Assembly: GCA_029582165.1 (NCBI GenBank)
Contig: CM055883.1
Coordinates: 17,640,501-17,704,500 of the forward strand
Origin: Portulaca oleracea
Lineage: Eukaryota; Streptophyta; Magnoliopsida; Caryophyllales; Portulacaceae
Direction of reading: 5' to 3'
Length of the DNA stretch: 64,000 nucleotides
In this document: piece by piece, positions 1-11,297 of the stretch
How the letters are laid out: each line of letters begins with the position of its first letter
How positions within the stretch are numbered: position 1 is the stretch's first letter
Position numbers and translations under genes: made by a program
Notes under the pieces: model-generated
What the model saw: the letters and a program-made list of their open reading frames with translations, nothing else
Told to the model about the DNA's origin: nothing
Databases searched by the model: none

Positions 1-2
1 CA

Positions 3-323
3 AGGACATTAGCTCCAAGAAGGTGTTTTCGATGCCAAGGGTTGGGACATTATGCTTCGGAGTGTCCAAACAAGCGAGTAGTGTCTTTGGTGGAATACCA
101 AAGTGCTTTATATGTAGAGCCGGAGTATGAGAAAGAAGAAGAAGTTAGGGTTGACGCCAAAGATGAGGAAGATGTAGTAGAAGAATATGTGGAAGAGTCG
201 GATGAAGGAGAACTACTTGTGGTAGAAAGGGCCTTGAATATCACAAATGTCTTGAAGATCAACTACAAAGAGAAGCAATTTTTTGCTCTCGTTGTACCAT
301 CCAAGGGAGAGTATGCTCCTTGA
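3..323 (+). pseudogene. gag C-terminus with CCHC zinc knuckle (partial)
   Basis: The open frame runs in from the left edge, so the start is outside the window. Bases 24-65 encode a CCHC knuckle of pattern C-x2-C-x4-H-x4-C (CFRCQGLGHYASEC), the RNA-binding motif of retrotransposon nucleocapsid. An acidic E/D/V-rich linker follows, as is usual in plant gypsy gag-protease polyproteins. The frame stops at 321-323. In the -1 frame the family's pre-protease motif (SRCTIQGRVCS) is readable from about 287, so a one-base frameshift lies near the run of six T at 279-284. Ribosomal slippage cannot be excluded, but a mutation is simpler because related plant elements use one frame. Confidence 0.8.
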
Positions 324-1123
324 TCATAGATGGAGGAAGTTGCACCAATGCCGCCTCTACAACAATAGTCAAGAAGTTGCAAATGGAGATTAGCCCACAT
401 CCCACACCCTACACAATACAATGGCTAAACCTTGGGCAAGGCATTCGTGTGGATCAACGAGTTTTGGTGAGTCTTTCAATTGGAAAGAATTATCAAGATT
501 CATTGTGGTGTGATATAGTTCCCATGGATACTTGTCATGTTTTATTGGGAACACCATGGTTATATGATAGACATGTCATACATGATGGGAGGGCCAACAC
601 TTACACTCTCACCATCAACCAAAAGAGGATCACTTTGGCACCTCTTGATCCACCATCTCGGCAAAAGGAAGAGAAACGTCATATTGTGTCAATTATGAAG
701 ATGGGGTATCAAGGGCATGAAGAATATAAGGATCCTATTCTTACACATTTGGAGAAGAATGAAACGGATCCAAGTATCCATCACATTTTGAAACTTCCCA
801 TGAAGCATATCTTCCATGAGCATCCAAAAGATATCTACTTAGATCACTTGGTTGAAAGGCCGAAAATTCGAAAGGATGAAATAGCCCAAGTCATCAAGGT
901 ACATTGTTTCATGCTAAATGACAAGGGTAAAGTGGTAAGAATAGACTTGGGAAGTGAGAAGCAACGTGAACAACCCACGTTCACGGTGAAGAAACGTAAG
1001 TCCAAGTCATATGGTGTTCGAGAATTGATCGGAAGAAAGTTTAAGAAGTTCATCAAAGGAATCTATGATGACTTCAAAGCTTTCAAGAAGAAAGTCTTTG
1101 TGAAGAAGGCAAGTGAGAGTTGA
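320..1123 (+). pseudogene. gypsy retropepsin domain with basic C-terminal tail
   Basis: The first residues hold the aspartic protease active site as IIDGGS (D-G-G in place of the usual D-T/S-G), followed by CTNAAS, typical of plant gypsy proteases. Further on, MDTCHVLLGTPW and YDRHVIHDG match the second conserved block (hydrophobic-LLG-x-PW). The protein would normally process the gag-pol polyprotein. After about residue 115 it changes to a linker and a lysine-rich tail, then stops just before the LTR, where reverse transcriptase would be expected. The frame overlaps gag by four bases in another phase, which points to a frameshifted polyprotein. There is no start codon of its own. Confidence 0.82.
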
Positions 1124-1164
1124 TTTTCCAAGTTTGAGGGCAAACTTTTTCGACCGGGGGTGTA

Positions 1165-2034
1165 TGATGCATAATTGATGGCCTTATGCATCAAGGTCAA
1201 CCATGGAGACATCTAATACTCACCTAGAAGAAAGAAGAGCTCAAGTCTCTCATATATCTCTCTACTTGGAAGGGATCAACTCATGTGATCGTATATTTTT
1301 GCTCCTTAATTCAAGGACCATGAAGCTATCATAGAAGTCATCCTAGAGAGGATTAATCTACATTCCAAGAGCTTTCATATGGTTCAAGAATCTTTAAGTT
1401 TGGATGCGAATCAAAGGAGTTATTCATATTTGTAATATAGCTTAGTACATTGTTTTCTTTATGATGTAAGCATTAGGAAGAATGATGTAAGCCCTTAAGG
1501 GGCCTAATCTTGGAAAAGGGTCACGCCTACCCCCCTAGGGGTGCCTTGTAAACATACCTCATATTCATACATTCAATACAATGTCTAAAGTTGATGCTTT
1601 AGTTTCTCTCTAGTTTTGGCTAGATCAACGATTTCCACTCTAGGATTTCGTTTCAAATCTTCTCTTCTAATCCAAGATTGAGCATTCTTGGGTGGTGAAA
1701 GGAGGAGTAGGAGCTCTTGAAGATTGTGGTGTGGCTGTATCAATCCGAGGAGTTTCGTTGCTCATTCTATCAAGTTGTTCTCGTTTGATTCATCATTTGT
1801 AAGTTCAATTGATTCTCGTTTGCTTTGTTATTTTGGGAATTCACTTGATTGTCTTGAACTTAATGTTTTGAACTCACGAATCAGCCTTTGAATCATCTAA
1901 ATCATTCGGCCATAGTTTCCTAAAATTATTCTTTGAATCGTTCATCTTTGAATCAACTAGTGCAAGTTCTTACTTGTGATATGATCCTTGTTCTTTCTTG
2001 GCATTTTGGTTGTCTTGTGATCCATTATGCATCA
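1165..2034 (+). repeat. 3' LTR of the gypsy element
   Basis: The 870-bp LTR begins TGATGCATAA and ends TTATGCATCA, a perfect 10-bp terminal inverted repeat with the TG...CA ends of LTR elements. It lies right after the gag-protease region and its G-rich tract. The flank at 2035 (CAACT) should be one copy of the TSD; the other lies left of the window. Confidence 0.85.
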
Positions 2035-2301
2035 CAACTCCTTCGTGACGACTCCCTGAGCCGGCCTCCATATGTTCTTCATAGTTATCATTAGGGCATC
2101 GCCATTGAATTTGTTCTTGGTATTTAGTTTGCCTACCAGACATAGGGCTACCTGCTGCTCAATCTTTTGTTCCTCTGGGTCCTGAAAATCAATGATTTCT
2201 TCCTCCTCCTCTGTCAAGGTTAGATTCTTCATTGTACTGGTAATGTCTAGCGCCATGGATACTTCTTTCACTTCCTTTCTTTCCTGCCGATTCCAATTCA
2301 C
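2035..2301 (-). pseudogene. LINE ORF1 N-terminal fragment (DUF4283-type)
   Basis: On the minus strand an ATG at 2256 opens a frame reading MALDITSTMKNLTLTEEEEE, then a block LVGKLNT...FNGDALMITMKNIWRP typical of the DUF4283 region of plant L1-type LINE ORF1 proteins, which bind nucleic acid. The frame is cut at 2035 by the gypsy LTR; the rest should lie left of the window. Sequence up to about 2461 may be LINE 5' leader because it is less AT-rich than what follows and contains AAACCCTAG; this is inference. Confidence 0.7.
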
Positions 2302-2461
2302 CCCGCTCTGCCTGTGAAATTAGCTGCAAAAAAATGTCTCCCAAGAATACGATCACGATCACTACACCCTTCCTACATAAGGGACAAAGCTCTGCACTTC
2401 AATGGCAAGGCTTGGTGCTGCTAGGGTTTTCTGTCGCCTATTATTGCCAAAGGGGAGCGTC

Positions 2462-3388
2462 TAGGTCTATGAAATTACAACTTATGACAATATAAAAATC
2501 ATGAATTACTCAACTAAGCGACCAAATAATTAAGAATGGAGGTTAAATACTTGTTTCAAAAAATAAGTAAATGAGCAATTTTATAAGTGGGAGGTTTAAA
2601 TTCATAACAACCATGAATTAGTCATAAATATTTAGATAGGGGTTGGGAACCTCACAAAATGAGTAACTGCTTACTTTAGTTTGATTTCAGCATTGATTGA
2701 AAAATGTCGTGACATACCAAACTCCCTTCCCTTTAATCAGCCTCATGGAAACAAAAAGTTTGTGCATGCCATTAATTGACACACACTATTTGCAACTCCA
2801 TCTCACAAGTCACAGCTCAGTAGCTCACCCACTCCCCATTTTTTTGCCCAAAATATGTCAATATCCCTTTCACATTATTGCATTCCAAATTTTCGTCATC
2901 CTTTATTAACCCATCAACAACACACTATTTACTCCACAACTCTATCCCTTTTTTAAAAAAAAAAAATTAATAATAAATAATACGTTTCATGATTGGTAAA
3001 AAGTCAAAGTGAGATAACACAGCAAGAATATCAAACAAGTGATCACCACCGTAAAGAATTAAAAGAAAAGCCACTGACATAAAATATAAATAGGAAAATT
3101 GCTCACTGATGTTGAGTTAAAAAAAGACTTTACATTGAGTTCTTTTTATTACCCTTAAGTATTGCCATCAATTAAAATTTATTTGACCAAGAAAATATTT
3201 ACAGTTTGGTGCTTTGCATATGCCTCATACCTATTTCGTAGGTGTAATAATTTTAAATGAATGTTTAATTTTTAAATAGAATCGATTGTTTTTCAATAAG
3301 ACAAACATTGTTGAAAACTAAACTTTTCTTGTTAGACTACCTACTCAAATAAAATCATATTTAATCTATAGAACATGTGTTTTAGTAA
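2462..3388. other. AT-rich spacer, no gene seen
   Basis: Low-complexity AT-rich sequence with poly-A/T runs. The short open frame at 2697-2909 has no recognisable motif and is probably chance. Confidence 0.5.
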
Positions 3389-3397
3389 TTAATTAAA

Positions 3398-3952
3398 GGG
3401 TTTTTGGCTCAAAATAATCCGAAGTCGGAGGTCATTGACTGAAAATAATCTAAACTCACTTTTTGGCTGAAAATAATCCAAACTTGTAACCTATTTACTC
3501 GGACTAAACCAAAATCTATTTCGTGCATCAAAATGCTGACTGGGCAGCCTGAACACGTGTTTTTTTAATTGATTTTAGTTTTGAATTTTTTTAAGTTTAT
3601 TTTGACCCCAACTCACTTTTAAACTTATAATGACATGACAATGGATTAAAAATAAAAACACTCGGACTCAACTTTTATTATGTTAAAGTGTTTTTATTTT
3701 TAATACTTTGTCACGTCATTATAAGTTTAAAAGTGAGTTGGGGTCTAAATAAGCTTAAAAAAAATTAAAAAACAAAATCAATTAAAGAAACACGTGTTCA
3801 GGCTGCCCAATCAGCATTCCGACGCCGGAAATAGATTTCGGTTTAGTTCGAATAAATAGGTTACAAGTTTGGACTATTTTCAGCCAAAAAGTGAGTTTGA
3901 ATTATTTTCAACCAATGACCTCCGACTTCGGATTATTTTGACCCAAAACTCC
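3398..3952. mobile_element. Mutator-type foldback MITE with perfect 9-bp TSD
   Basis: The 555-bp element is almost one continuous inverted repeat: the left arm (GGGTTTTTGGCTC, then AAAATAATCCGAAGTCGGAG) returns in reverse complement at the right end. It is flanked by TTAATTAAA at 3389-3397 and 3953-3961, a perfect 9-bp TSD characteristic of Mutator-like transposases. It has no coding capacity. Terminal mismatches suggest moderate age. A smaller relative lies at 28109-28435. Confidence 0.88.
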
Positions 3953-3961
3953 TTAATTAAA

Positions 3962-5312
3962 TACCAAAAAATTATATTTATACATTGGAATACCTACTTC
4001 AATTCTAAAATGGGTATATCGGTCATATATAGCTAGACTCCAAGGATAAAGAATAAAATTATATATGCATGTAATAATATAAGTTTCAACCTATAATTCT
4101 CTTATAGATGTTAATTATAGTATACAACATTATTGAAGATTAAAAGATATACCTAGTATTATTATTTGCGATTTAACGCTTAAAAATTTTAGCAACAAAA
4201 TGCGATATAAGGAACAATATAACTTTATAATATATTAGAGAAGAGTAGAGTAGAGGTCGTGAATTCAAAAACTTAGAAAAGTAATTGAATTTATATGGGT
4301 TCCTTCTTCTGGAAGTTATCTAGGTCCATTGCTGAAACATCATCAGTAATGTTGTTGGTCATTGTTAACCCAGACAAATAATGTGGTTAACCCAGAAAGT
4401 ATCGAGTTAACATGAACATTTTGTGGGTTAACCAGGAATTGCACAGAAAAATATTTTGTGACCATCCAATGGACGGGGGATAGATTGAAACCCTAAACCA
4501 TTATCCCTTGAGTAGTGGATATCTGTTTGAGTAGCGGATAACTGTTTGAGTAGTGGATAGCTGTTTGGCTAGCGGATAGTTGTTATATATATATATTAGC
4601 GATTAGCTGATAGTGTTTAAAGTAACTGTTTAGAAAGTATGTGTTCGGTAAAATTAATGGCTGAAGTGGTTGATAAATGTGAAATGACAAAAAAAGGCAT
4701 CACTATCACTGCTCTTTAGAAAGTATGCACGGAGTGAACTAAATTAGTTACTTGAAATTTTATAAAAATCATGGATAAGTAACTGTCCATACAAAGTCGC
4801 GTTGCACGGGTATATTAAAAGATGTGTTTAATAATTAAAAAGCAACTATAATATAAATTTACGTACATATAAATATACATTCTAATTATAAATAAAAAAT
4901 ACAAAAATAACAATTTAATTAAGAAATATGTATGTATATACCGATTTAAAAGGAAACCATAAAATGACATTATGATTTCAATATACATGTATGTACCAAA
5001 ATTAATACAAATATTTACATATCAATATTAAAACAAACAATAAATAACATTATATCTCATAGTCTAACCTACGAAAAATAAAAATATCACTTACTTATAT
5101 GATAATATTGAATGAAAGAGAGTGCTATTGTGTTCCATAGTATTAAGTTATTCGAAAGAAACTGCATAAAATACATAATAAGTTATTCGAATGAAAATAC
5201 TTACTAATATTTGTACCAAAATAATTTACTTCAGTATTTATCTATTTTTCGACTGATTGGAGTCCGTACAATTAATCTCATTTTCTCCATTTTGTGGGAC
5301 CCAGAAATGATA
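3962..5312. other. AT-rich spacer with short repeats, no gene seen
   Basis: No coding frame is supported. GTTAACC words recur at 4360-4435. Near 4795 a segment containing GTTGCACGGGTATATT resembles the terminal stem of plant Helitron-type repeats, without a recognisable end. Confidence 0.45.
4509..4584. repeat. 19-bp minisatellite, four copies
   Basis: Four imperfect tandem copies of a unit close to GAGTAGTGGATAGCTGTTT. Confidence 0.75.
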
Positions 5313-5547
5313 CTCCCTTCATTTCTAAATAACTGACTTTCACGCTTTCCAAACTTTATCTTTCTTCAATAATTTTTCATGTAATATTTTATCAAAAAAA
5401 ATTAATTTTATACTTTTCTAAAAAGTATTTTTTAGTATGAATATAACGGTATCAATTTTGTATGATGAATCATTATATATACCTAGAAATTAACGGTCAA
5501 AGTTAATAATACGAAAAACTAAACGACAATTAAAAAAACAGAGAGAG
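5313..5547. mobile_element. Stowaway-type MITE
   Basis: The left end CTCCCTTCATTTC and the reverse complement of the right end (CTCTCTCTGTTTT) form an imperfect TIR of the common plant Stowaway (Tc1/mariner) type, flanked by TA on both sides. Confidence 0.7.
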
Positions 5548-5575
5548 TACTATATATTAATATTATATAGATAGA

Positions 5576-5606
<31 letters not shown>

Positions 5607-5671
5607 TAATAATAATATTATTATTATAATATTATTATTATTATCATCATCATCATCATCATTATTATTAT
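5576..5671. repeat. ATT/ATC microsatellite
   Basis: Runs of TTA/ATT followed by ATC units; simple repeat. Confidence 0.9.
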
Positions 5672-5935
5672 AGATAACACCTAAATAATTACTGATATTT
5701 GCACCAAAATAATTTAATTTAGTATTTATTTGCTTTTTGATTGGTCAAAATAATTTAATTTAGTATTTCTTTTCTCAATTATATGGGACCCACAAAGTTT
5801 ACTGTTAATATTATATAGATATATATAAATATATTTTTTTTGCAGAGAAAATAAAATATAAAATATATATACCATCAATAAAGAGGAGAGGGCCTCAAAA
5901 GCTTAAATTACATATTGAGAACAACTTCTATGCAA

Positions 5936-6525
5936 CTACTGTCTACTATAACCTTTCCTATTTTTTGAGAGCATAATTGTTCTATTTCTTACATCATTTC
6001 GAATTTGGTTCACAATCAGTTGCGGATGACGCTTGGTATTCCCATGAACATAGTTGTTTCTTTCCCTCCAGAGATGGTAGATAAGGCTCCATAAATCCCA
6101 CAAAGTAGATTTCTGATTTTCCTTGCGAAGCCCCTGTTTTGAATCGACTGCCACCATTCATAGGATCAAGAAGCTGAAAGTCCTGACAGTGTTGCCAATC
6201 GGTCATCCCCTGTCGGACATGTTGTGCCATGATGCAGTCACCGAATAGATGCATTGCCGTTTCATCGTCTTCATTGCAAACAGGACAATTGCGCTGGGCA
6301 CCAGGACGCCACTGATAGAACCGGCTGCGCACAGGAAGACGGTTCAGAAGGTAGGGCCAGAAAATGAAGCTGCGTCTCGGGGTGACTAGATTGCCCCAAA
6401 CAATCGGTGTCCACCAAGGATTTTCAACAGGAGGGAGGCTCCAATCGTAGCCTTTGCCCACAATGTATCTGCCATCAACGTCCCACTCCCATCTTCTACC
6501 TGGATTTGACCCCCATTTGAAGAGC
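5936..6525 (-). pseudogene. 3' end of LINE ORF2 (zinc-finger region after reverse transcriptase)
   Basis: The minus-strand translation from about 6525 has no start codon and shows the region C-terminal to the reverse transcriptase of plant L1-type LINEs (zf-RVT type): WWTPIVWGNLVTPRRSFIFW, then a Cys/His cluster CPVCNEDDETAMHLFGDC (C-x2-C-x7-H-x4-C). The frame then shifts near 6157 and continues as LIYHLWRERNNYVHG to a stop at 5936, the usual end of ORF2. Homology starts abruptly at about 6525, so the copy is 5'-truncated and frameshifted. No clear poly-A tail follows. Confidence 0.8.
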
Positions 6526-6627
6526 TCCTTTATTTCATATATTATTATTATTCTATAACTATTACTACCTTAATAGCACATACACAAATGATCAATGAAT
6601 TATTAAATTTCTCCGCAATAATTTATA

Positions 6628-6994
6628 GGAAAATTGGATTATAATAATACGAACTTTTGGTTATATAAGACTAAATAATACGAATTTTTGATTTGGTGAA
6701 AAATAATACGAACTTTAACCTCATGTTGTTCTGAACAGTACGTCACTGAGTTAAGTTGAACTTTAACTCAACTCGGCGGCGGAGAAGGTGTGACTAAGCT
6801 TGAGTTTTGGGGGATTCGTCACACCTTCTCCGTCGCCACGTCATCCGTCGCCGAGTTAAGTTCAACTTAACTCGATGTCGTATTGTTCAGAGCAGCATGG
6901 GGTTAAAAGTTCGTATTATTTATCATCAAATCAAAATTTTGTATTATTTAATCTTGTATGATAAAAAATTCGTATTATTAGAATCCAATTCCCC
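6628..6994. mobile_element. Foldback MITE of the TTGGATTCTAATAAT family
   Basis: The left end GGAAAATTGGATT and the right end AATCCAATTCCCC fold onto each other, and the arms match over much of the length (AATACGAACTTTT words, then a GC-rich centre with GCCACGTCATCC). Flanks TAATTTATA and AGATTTATA agree at 7 of 9 bases, a decayed 9-bp Mutator-type TSD. Confidence 0.8.
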
Positions 6995-7223
6995 AGATTT
7001 ATAACATATAATGTGAAAAAATAGAATTAAAGAGTGAGAGCTCAATGGGTACAAATATTGAGAGTGAAAGTTTTGATTGGTACAAGTATTGAGGAGAATC
7101 ATCACCAATTTGGGTGGTAAGCGGCAGGTGTGGAGTGGCAGCAAATAATAACAGGGGAAGGAAGGAGTACTGTTATCAAATTTAAATGCTGCTTAACAAT
7201 GGCATGTCCAGTAATTTAAGGGA

Positions 7224-7537
7224 GAAGCTTTGACATTGGACAATAATGCACTGAACTTTAGGGGGTGTTGGACAATAATGCACTCTAGACAATTTCGACG
7301 GTGACGAATTTGTTGACAATCTTACGTGACAGACCGAGAAGACAAATATTTTTGGCCCAATTCATCTCCTCCACGCGCTACATAGCACTGCCACCAAGTT
7401 AGTCATTGCCAAAATCATATTGAGTGCATTATTGTGCAACATCCCCCCAAAGTACAGTGTATTATTGTCCAAGGTTAAAGTTCATTGCATTATTATCCAA
7501 TACACCAAAAGTTCAGTATATTAGCATCCAAAAACCC
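7224..7537. mobile_element. Foldback MITE with perfect 9-bp TSD and shortened left arm
   Basis: TTTAAGGGA occurs at 7215-7223 and 7538-7546. The right end, read in reverse complement, starts GGGTTTTTGGATGC and carries words like GGACAATAATGCACTG that also occur in the left arm. The left arm lacks about 50 terminal bases, so this copy is internally or terminally deleted. Confidence 0.75.
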
Positions 7538-7546
7538 TTTAAGGGA

Positions 7547-8750
7547 AAAGCACGGGGTGTTTTAAATGTTAATTACCAAACGCTAGTTTTATTTGCTTGA
7601 CATTAGTAAGGCCAACGTCAGGTAAGGCAACGTTAAATGCTCCATTAAATGTCATCCGCTAATACAAAATGCTATTTTATCAAACACTTAAAATTTAACA
7701 AAATAGCGTTTACACCGATCAAAACGCTAAACGCTAATCTAAATGTTGTTGCCGAACATGGCCTTAATTGAGATGAAAACATGTAGTTAAGTTGTTGGTT
7801 ATGTTAACCCGGAAAAATAACATGTTTATCTCATCAATTACTCAAAAGGGGTATATGCGACGTTACTAACCCTAAACATGAATAAATTAGCTAATCACCC
7901 CTTTAAAATCATATTGCCCACCAATAAATAAGATGAACATTTACCAAATTTTAAATTCAAACAACCCTAAAACCAAAATTATATTAATTTGATGCAACAC
8001 TAAAGTTATACTTGATACATTATAAAGTTATATTGTTCCTTAATTATATCAGATTTTATTTTAGTAACTACTTTTTCAACTAAACTTCAACTACTTTTCT
8101 AAGTAATTTAATAAAATTTTATACAACATTATTTAAAGTCAAAATTTAGAGTTATTTATTACAAAGTCTAAATTTTATAAAATGCAAAATTATATCAGAT
8201 TATGAACCCATATATATTATAAAGTAAAAAATTTATTTATTACAGAGTCAAAATTTTATCCATATAAATTATAAAGTCAAAATTTAGAATTATTTAATTA
8301 AAAGTAATTTGATGGTGCAATACTAAAATTTTATACAACATTGTTGAATGTAATCATCACAAAAACAACCAAATAAAAAATGAGATGTTATTGCAACCCG
8401 TTGTTTTATGCGGCTGGCAGGCTGTGGTGATACATCGCACAACAATTTTCAATATTTCACCTCAATCCACCACAACTTTTCCCAACCCACCACAATCTAC
8501 AACAACTTTTCCCAACCCACCACTATCCACTACATTTACTCCACGCCGCTCCGCACCGCAACCAGCAGATAAAAGAACGAGGTTGCGCTTCCACATCATC
8601 ACTATTTTTGCGAACCTATTTAACACACTTAAATCAAAATTAAATTATTTCATCAAATATATTTGATTAATGACAACACCTAAGGATAACAAAAACACAT
8701 CAATGTAAAGTCCTTTTTTAACTCAACACCAAATCAGTAATTATACGGAA
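7547..8750. other. AT-rich spacer with a possible hAT-like foldback
   Basis: 7611-7765 has imperfect inverted ends (AAGGCCAACGTC on the left; AAGGCCATGTTCGGCAAC as reverse complement on the right) and a CGCTAAACGCTAA-rich centre, which could be a small hAT-type MITE. The frame at 8385-8666 contains two direct repeats of TCCACCACAACTTTTCCCAA type and no recognisable domain. Confidence 0.4.
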
Positions 8751-8756
8751 GGACTG

Positions 8757-9365
8757 AGTGTATATAGCACGATACACTCGGTAAAAATATGCATTCAAGG
8801 TGGGGAAAAATGCATTGCGTAAGGGAAAATATGCATTCAAGTTGGAAAAATATCCAAGTTGGAAAATTATCATGATACACTCATATCATGATAATTTTGC
8901 ATCCAAGGTGGGAAAAACTGGATTGCGTAAGGGAAAGTATGCATCCAAGTTGGGAAATTATCATGATACACTCATATCATGATAATTTTGCATCCAAGGT
9001 GAGAAAAACTGCATTGCGTTAGAGAAAATATGCATCTAAGTTGGGAAAATATTCAAGTTGAAAAATTATCATGATACACTCATATCATGATAATTTTGCA
9101 TCCAATTGTACATTGTGTAAATGAAAATATATGATGTTGCGATAAATATACATTGCAGTGCTTAAATACTGCACCCAAATCTGTAAAGCATGCATGACAT
9201 GATAGAAAATTTATCACTGACTGTGCATTGTGTAAGGGAAAATATGCATCCAAGGTGGGAAAATTGCATTCTATAAGGGAAAATATGCATCCAAGTTGAG
9301 AAAATATCCAAGTTGGGAAATTATCATATTGTACACTCCTAGCACGATACAGTCGGTGCTATATC
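8757..9365. repeat. Tandem array with internal hairpins
   Basis: Three units of roughly 80-120 bp start near 8811, 8929 and 9009 with TGCATTGCGTAAGGGAAA. Each carries a perfect palindrome, ATTATCATGAT and ATCATGATAAT around ACACTC-type loops. Degenerate units continue to about 9330, and sequences related to TAGCACGATACACTCGG occur at both ends (8765 and 9337). The array is non-coding. Confidence 0.75.
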
Positions 9366-9583
9366 ATAATTTACGTATACTTTTTATATTTTCTCTCCTC
9401 ACCTACCTCATTTACCAACCGGGCCTTAATGCTTACCATATCTATAGTTGTTCATAAAAAAAAATCTGTAGTTGTTTATTTATCCCCAACTCCAAAGCCA
9501 GAACGGAAATCCTCCCCCTGTCTGTCATTATCCTTGTTGATAATTTATAAATTTCAATCTTTGTTGCCTTATCAATCTATATA

Positions 9584-9805
9584 TTCCTTCGTTTCATATT
9601 AATTGTCATTTTTGAAAATCATATAATTAAATTTTAAAAATTTTAATATTAAATTTTTCAATATATATTTTGTATAAAATTACTATCATAAAAATATAAT
9701 ATTATAATTATTTATAATATTTTATAAAATATTATTTATCAAAAAATAATATTATGGGCCATGAAAATTAAATTTATAATAATTAATATAACACAGAAAG
9801 AACAA
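9584..9805. mobile_element. Degenerate Stowaway-like MITE
   Basis: The left TTCCTTCGTTTCATATTAATT and the reverse complement of the right end (TTGTTCTTTCTGTGTTATAT) form a weak TIR of Stowaway type with TA flanks. The interior is extremely AT-rich. Confidence 0.5.
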
Positions 9806-10102
9806 TAAACTTTATGCCGACGTGATCTCATCCAATACCTACCTTAGATTATCATCCACGATAGGGAAAGAAATATCATAAAATCAGTAAAATATTGAAA
9901 ATAAAGAAATTAAAAGGACACTAACTCAATATCTGTGATTGATTTGCAATTTTGCATATCAAGATCTAATGTTAGGTGGCTAGAGCTACAAAAAAAATAT
10001 GTATTTCCTCCATTAAAAAAACACCAAAGAAATAAATACACGTTTCTACACTGATTGATAGGCATGGGCATGGCTCCATCTCCATGAGTGATGAGTCATG
10101 AG
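9806..10102. other. 3' flank and probable 3' UTR of the BOI-like gene
   Basis: Downstream side of the minus-strand gene at 10103. No unambiguous poly-A signal is visible and no other gene is seen. Confidence 0.4.
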
Positions 10103-11297
10103 TCATGAGAGGTTTACATGAACACTGCCACTCTTGACAGAGTTACAAATAGCGCAAGCATTTACCACGGGACTACATGATGTACACAAACAGAGGTGTC
10201 TGCAGGGTAAAAGTAAGACGCTGCTTTCAGCTTCTCCACATTTCTTGCACAACCTCTTGTTCTTTTCACCGCGGTAAACCCACTTTTCACCATCTCCGGC
10301 TTCTTCTGCATCTTCATTCATCCTCCTCCTCCTCCTCCTCCTCCTCTGCAACCGTTGCTCTTCCCCCCTCTCCTCCCCGTACCCGCTGCTTCCACAGCAT
10401 GAAACGGCGTCGTCCGTGAGTTCTCCGGCGATATTCTCTCGCATCTGTTGAAGAACTTGCTCAAGATTCGATCGGAGAGCGTTGGCGGTTGCTTCATTTG
10501 ATTGAGCCAAATCCCTCCATAACTGATTCTCCAAGCACACAGTTTTCACTCGTTCTTCTAATTCCAAATTTAGTTTTTCAATTCTCGAAATTTCTTCCTC
10601 TTTCTCGCTCATCTTCTTTGCCATCGCTTCTTCAATTGCCGTCATCATTGCTCTCAACTGCTGCTTCTTTCTGTTTTCTATCTCCATTTTCATCTTCTCT
10701 ATCTGTACCATTTTGATAACTTTTTTTTTTAATCAGAAATTTGATCAAATTAATTAGCAAACACGAAAAACAGATCGAGTATGAGAAGAAAATTACATGT
10801 TGTGAGATTAAAGTGTCGAGCTCCAGTTGTTGTTGCATGATTTGTAAGGAGATATTTTCGCCCAGGAAAGAAAAACTGGTGGATTCCTTGTTCACCATAC
10901 TAGTACATGTCGATGCTATGGGGTTCGACGCAAGGAGAGAAGGCAGAGCACCACCGAAAATCGTAGTCACCGATGGCAACACCGTCCGTTCTCTTGGACG
11001 TTTTCTCGACGGAGGAGGAACGAAGGTTACGAAGCTGTTGTTTAAGGTGACGCCGCTATCGTCCTTAACCGCCTGCTGGAACTTTCCGGCGCTAGAGGGG
11101 AAAACGTCATCGCTGAGGCCGTAAAACGTTAAAAGGTGAGACTCGGTGGCCGGCGTTGGAGGGATTCCACCAACGGCAAGCGGATTCGTTGCGTTGCTAT
11201 GACTGTACAAATTAGGGTTACTACTACCATTGATTTTGTTCATGGTTAGCAAGTATTTCAAAAGATCTGGATGCGTTGATGCCTGATCGACCGCCAT
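10103..11297 (-). CDS. BOI-related RING E3 ubiquitin ligase (two exons)
   Basis: Exon 1 is 11297-10797 and exon 2 is 10702-10103, separated by a 94-bp GT-AG intron; the protein is 366 aa. The start is the first ATG of a frame that is open up to the splice site. After a low-complexity N-terminus, residues about 155-245 form a coiled coil holding the family signature around WRDLAQ (229-234) and NEATANALRSNLEQVL. Residues 319-353 are a C-terminal C3HC4 RING with C-x2-C-x11-C-x-H-x3-C-x2-C-x6-C-x2-C spacing, all ligands present. Proteins of this BOI/BRG family ubiquitinate regulators of stress, cell death and gibberellin responses; which member this is cannot be told. Eight arginines in a row (287-294) come from an AGG repeat and may vary in length. 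It is the only convincing host gene in the window and looks intact. Confidence 0.93.

Larger units (their letters stand above)
1..2034 (+). mobile_element. 3' part of a gag-protease-only Ty3/gypsy LTR retrotransposon
   Basis: The element enters from the left edge with a gag zinc knuckle, continues into a retroviral-type protease and reaches its 3' LTR only 41 bases after the protease frame stops. No reverse transcriptase, RNase H or integrase lies between protease and LTR, so this copy is non-autonomous. A G-rich tract just before the LTR (1154-1160) is a plausible polypurine tract. The 5' LTR and primer site are outside the window. The element sits inside a minus-strand LINE ORF1, whose truncated frame starts directly after the LTR end. 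Confidence 0.85.

Noticed and set aside
276..290. Programmed -1 frameshift between gag and protease at the T run
   Set aside because: Possible slippery T stretch, but no downstream structure is evident and related plant gypsy elements use one frame; a one-base mutation is simpler.
5576..5671. Possible CRISPR-like regular repeats here or at 8811-9110
   Set aside because: Eukaryotic simple or palindromic tandem repeats without spacer/repeat architecture or cas genes.
10741..11124. Plus-strand frames over the BOI-like gene (also 10177-10716)
   Set aside because: Antisense shadows; the minus-strand two-exon model has a complete RING and conserved coiled coil.
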